24,852 nt of DNA from JADGNZ01 sp035995985 (GTDB lineage: Bacteria > Acidobacteriota > Thermoanaerobaculia > Gp7-AA8). Shown here one piece after another: positions 24,373 through 24,852 of this stretch (the stretch's first letter is position 1; the number at the start of each line of letters is the position of its first letter). The stretch covers positions 1 to 24,852 of the forward strand of contig DASYJY010000049.1 in the NCBI GenBank assembly GCA_035995985.1. Direction: 5' to 3'. The notes beneath the pieces were generated by a model. The model was not told the origin of the DNA, searched no databases, and saw nothing but the letters and a program-made list of their open reading frames with translations. The position numbers and the translations under genes are program-made.

Positions 24373-24852
24373 ATGCGCTTCGTACTTGCCACAGTGATCG
24401 CGCTGACGATCGTCGCGCCGATTGCACGCGCGCAGGAAGATGTCCCCGAAGTCGCGCGCAGTCTCATGGAAGAGGCCGAGCGCGCACGCGAAGCGAATCG
24501 GATCGACGACGCGGTCGCGAAATATCGCCGCGTCATCGAAGTCGCGCCCTCGCTGGCATCCGCGTACGTGAACCTCGGCGCGCTTTACTTCAAGCAGGGA
24601 AAAGTGGCCGAGGCATATGACACGTTCGTGCGCGGCGCGGCTGCGGCGCCCGCGGATCGGACGTTGCTCTCCAACGCCGCCGCGGCCGCGCAGCAACTGG
24701 GCAAATCGGCCGACGCGCTGAAGTACGTCGATGCAGCGATTGCGAAAACGCCGCGCGATGCGGCGTTGTATTCGTTGCGGGCAACGATCCTTCGTTCGCT
24801 CAAACGCAACGACGACGCGCTCGCCGCGATTACCCAAGCCACGCAACTCGCT
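24373..24852 (+). CDS. Secreted TPR-repeat protein, N-terminal 160 residues; runs off the right edge
   Basis: The frame opens with ATG at 24373, four bases after the purQ stop, and is still open at the window end. Residues 1-20 form a signal peptide (MRFVLATVIALTIVAPIARA, then QE). Tetratricopeptide repeats follow: one at about 32-65 (AREANRIDDAVAKYRRVIEVAP), one at about 66-98 (ASAYVNLGALYFKQGKVAEAY), and more to the edge (LGKSADALKYVDAAIAKTP, LRSLKRNDDALAAI). The repeats are Ala-rich. It is likely a periplasmic scaffold. Its link with purQ may be positional only; the C-terminal part is not visible. Confidence 0.88.
   Translation, partial: MRFVLATVIALTIVAPIARAQEDVPEVARSLMEEAERAREANRIDDAVAKYRRVIEVAPSLASAYVNLGALYFKQGKVAEAYDTFVRGAAAAPADRTLLSNAAAAAQQLGKSADALKYVDAAIAKTPRDAALYSLRATILRSLKRNDDALAAITQATQLA

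Overview
This window spans a bacterial replication-origin neighbourhood in a GC-rich genome (above 60% by eye, not counted). The gene order (mnmG, mnmE, khpB/jag, yidC, yidD, rnpA and rpmH running left; dnaA, dnaN, recF, gyrB and gyrA running right) is the classic oriC cluster, and transcription diverges near 4920-5250. YidC has the large periplasmic domain of diderm bacteria and GyrB is the long type (821 residues). A DUF507 protein follows gyrA, and intergenic TCATCCTGAGC-type palindromes are present. From memory, both features recur in Acidobacteriota and neighbouring deltaproteobacteria-like phyla, so Acidobacteriota is my tentative placement; nothing in the window proves it.

Layout. Positions 1-4917 (minus strand) hold a tight operon read from one strong promoter at 4951-4979: rpmH, rnpA, yidD, yidC, khpB, mnmE and then mnmG, with gaps of 1-30 bases. 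A parS-like 16-mer (277-292) shares a base with the mnmG start codon. Positions 4918-5245 hold the rpmH promoter, an 11-bp direct repeat, the dnaA promoter and two DnaA-box-like sites. dnaA (5246-6556) is followed by a 246-base intergenic region that looks like the unwinding part of oriC: repeated TTTTCCGCA-type boxes, then a DnaA-trio-like tract and an A/T-rich stretch. dnaN, recF, gyrB and gyrA follow. A 185-bp nested inverted-repeat element fills the dnaN-recF gap.

Positions 14437-19151 are less canonical: a DUF507 protein, a 27-base relic of a tRNA-Phe anticodon arm, a minus-strand group (rng, a membrane sulfatase-fold enzyme, a zinc-ribbon protein), palindromic hairpins, a DNPH1-like nucleotide N-hydrolase and an intact tRNA-Asn. 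Positions 19171-23571 encode a 1466-residue membrane protein. It appears to have three periplasmic domains (one Cache-like), ten transmembrane helices, a cytoplasmic P-loop-less ATPase-like domain with a winged helix, and a C-terminal membrane hairpin. I do not recognise it as a described family. The window ends with purQ and the start of a secreted TPR protein.

The strongest candidates for something new are (a) the apparent co-variation between a shifted DnaA box (TTTTCCGCA instead of TTATCCACA or TTTTCCACA) and an altered DnaA recognition motif (NKHHSTV instead of GRDHTTV), next to a trio-type unwinding element, and (b) the giant multi-sensor membrane protein. No CRISPR array, insertion sequence or prophage was seen.
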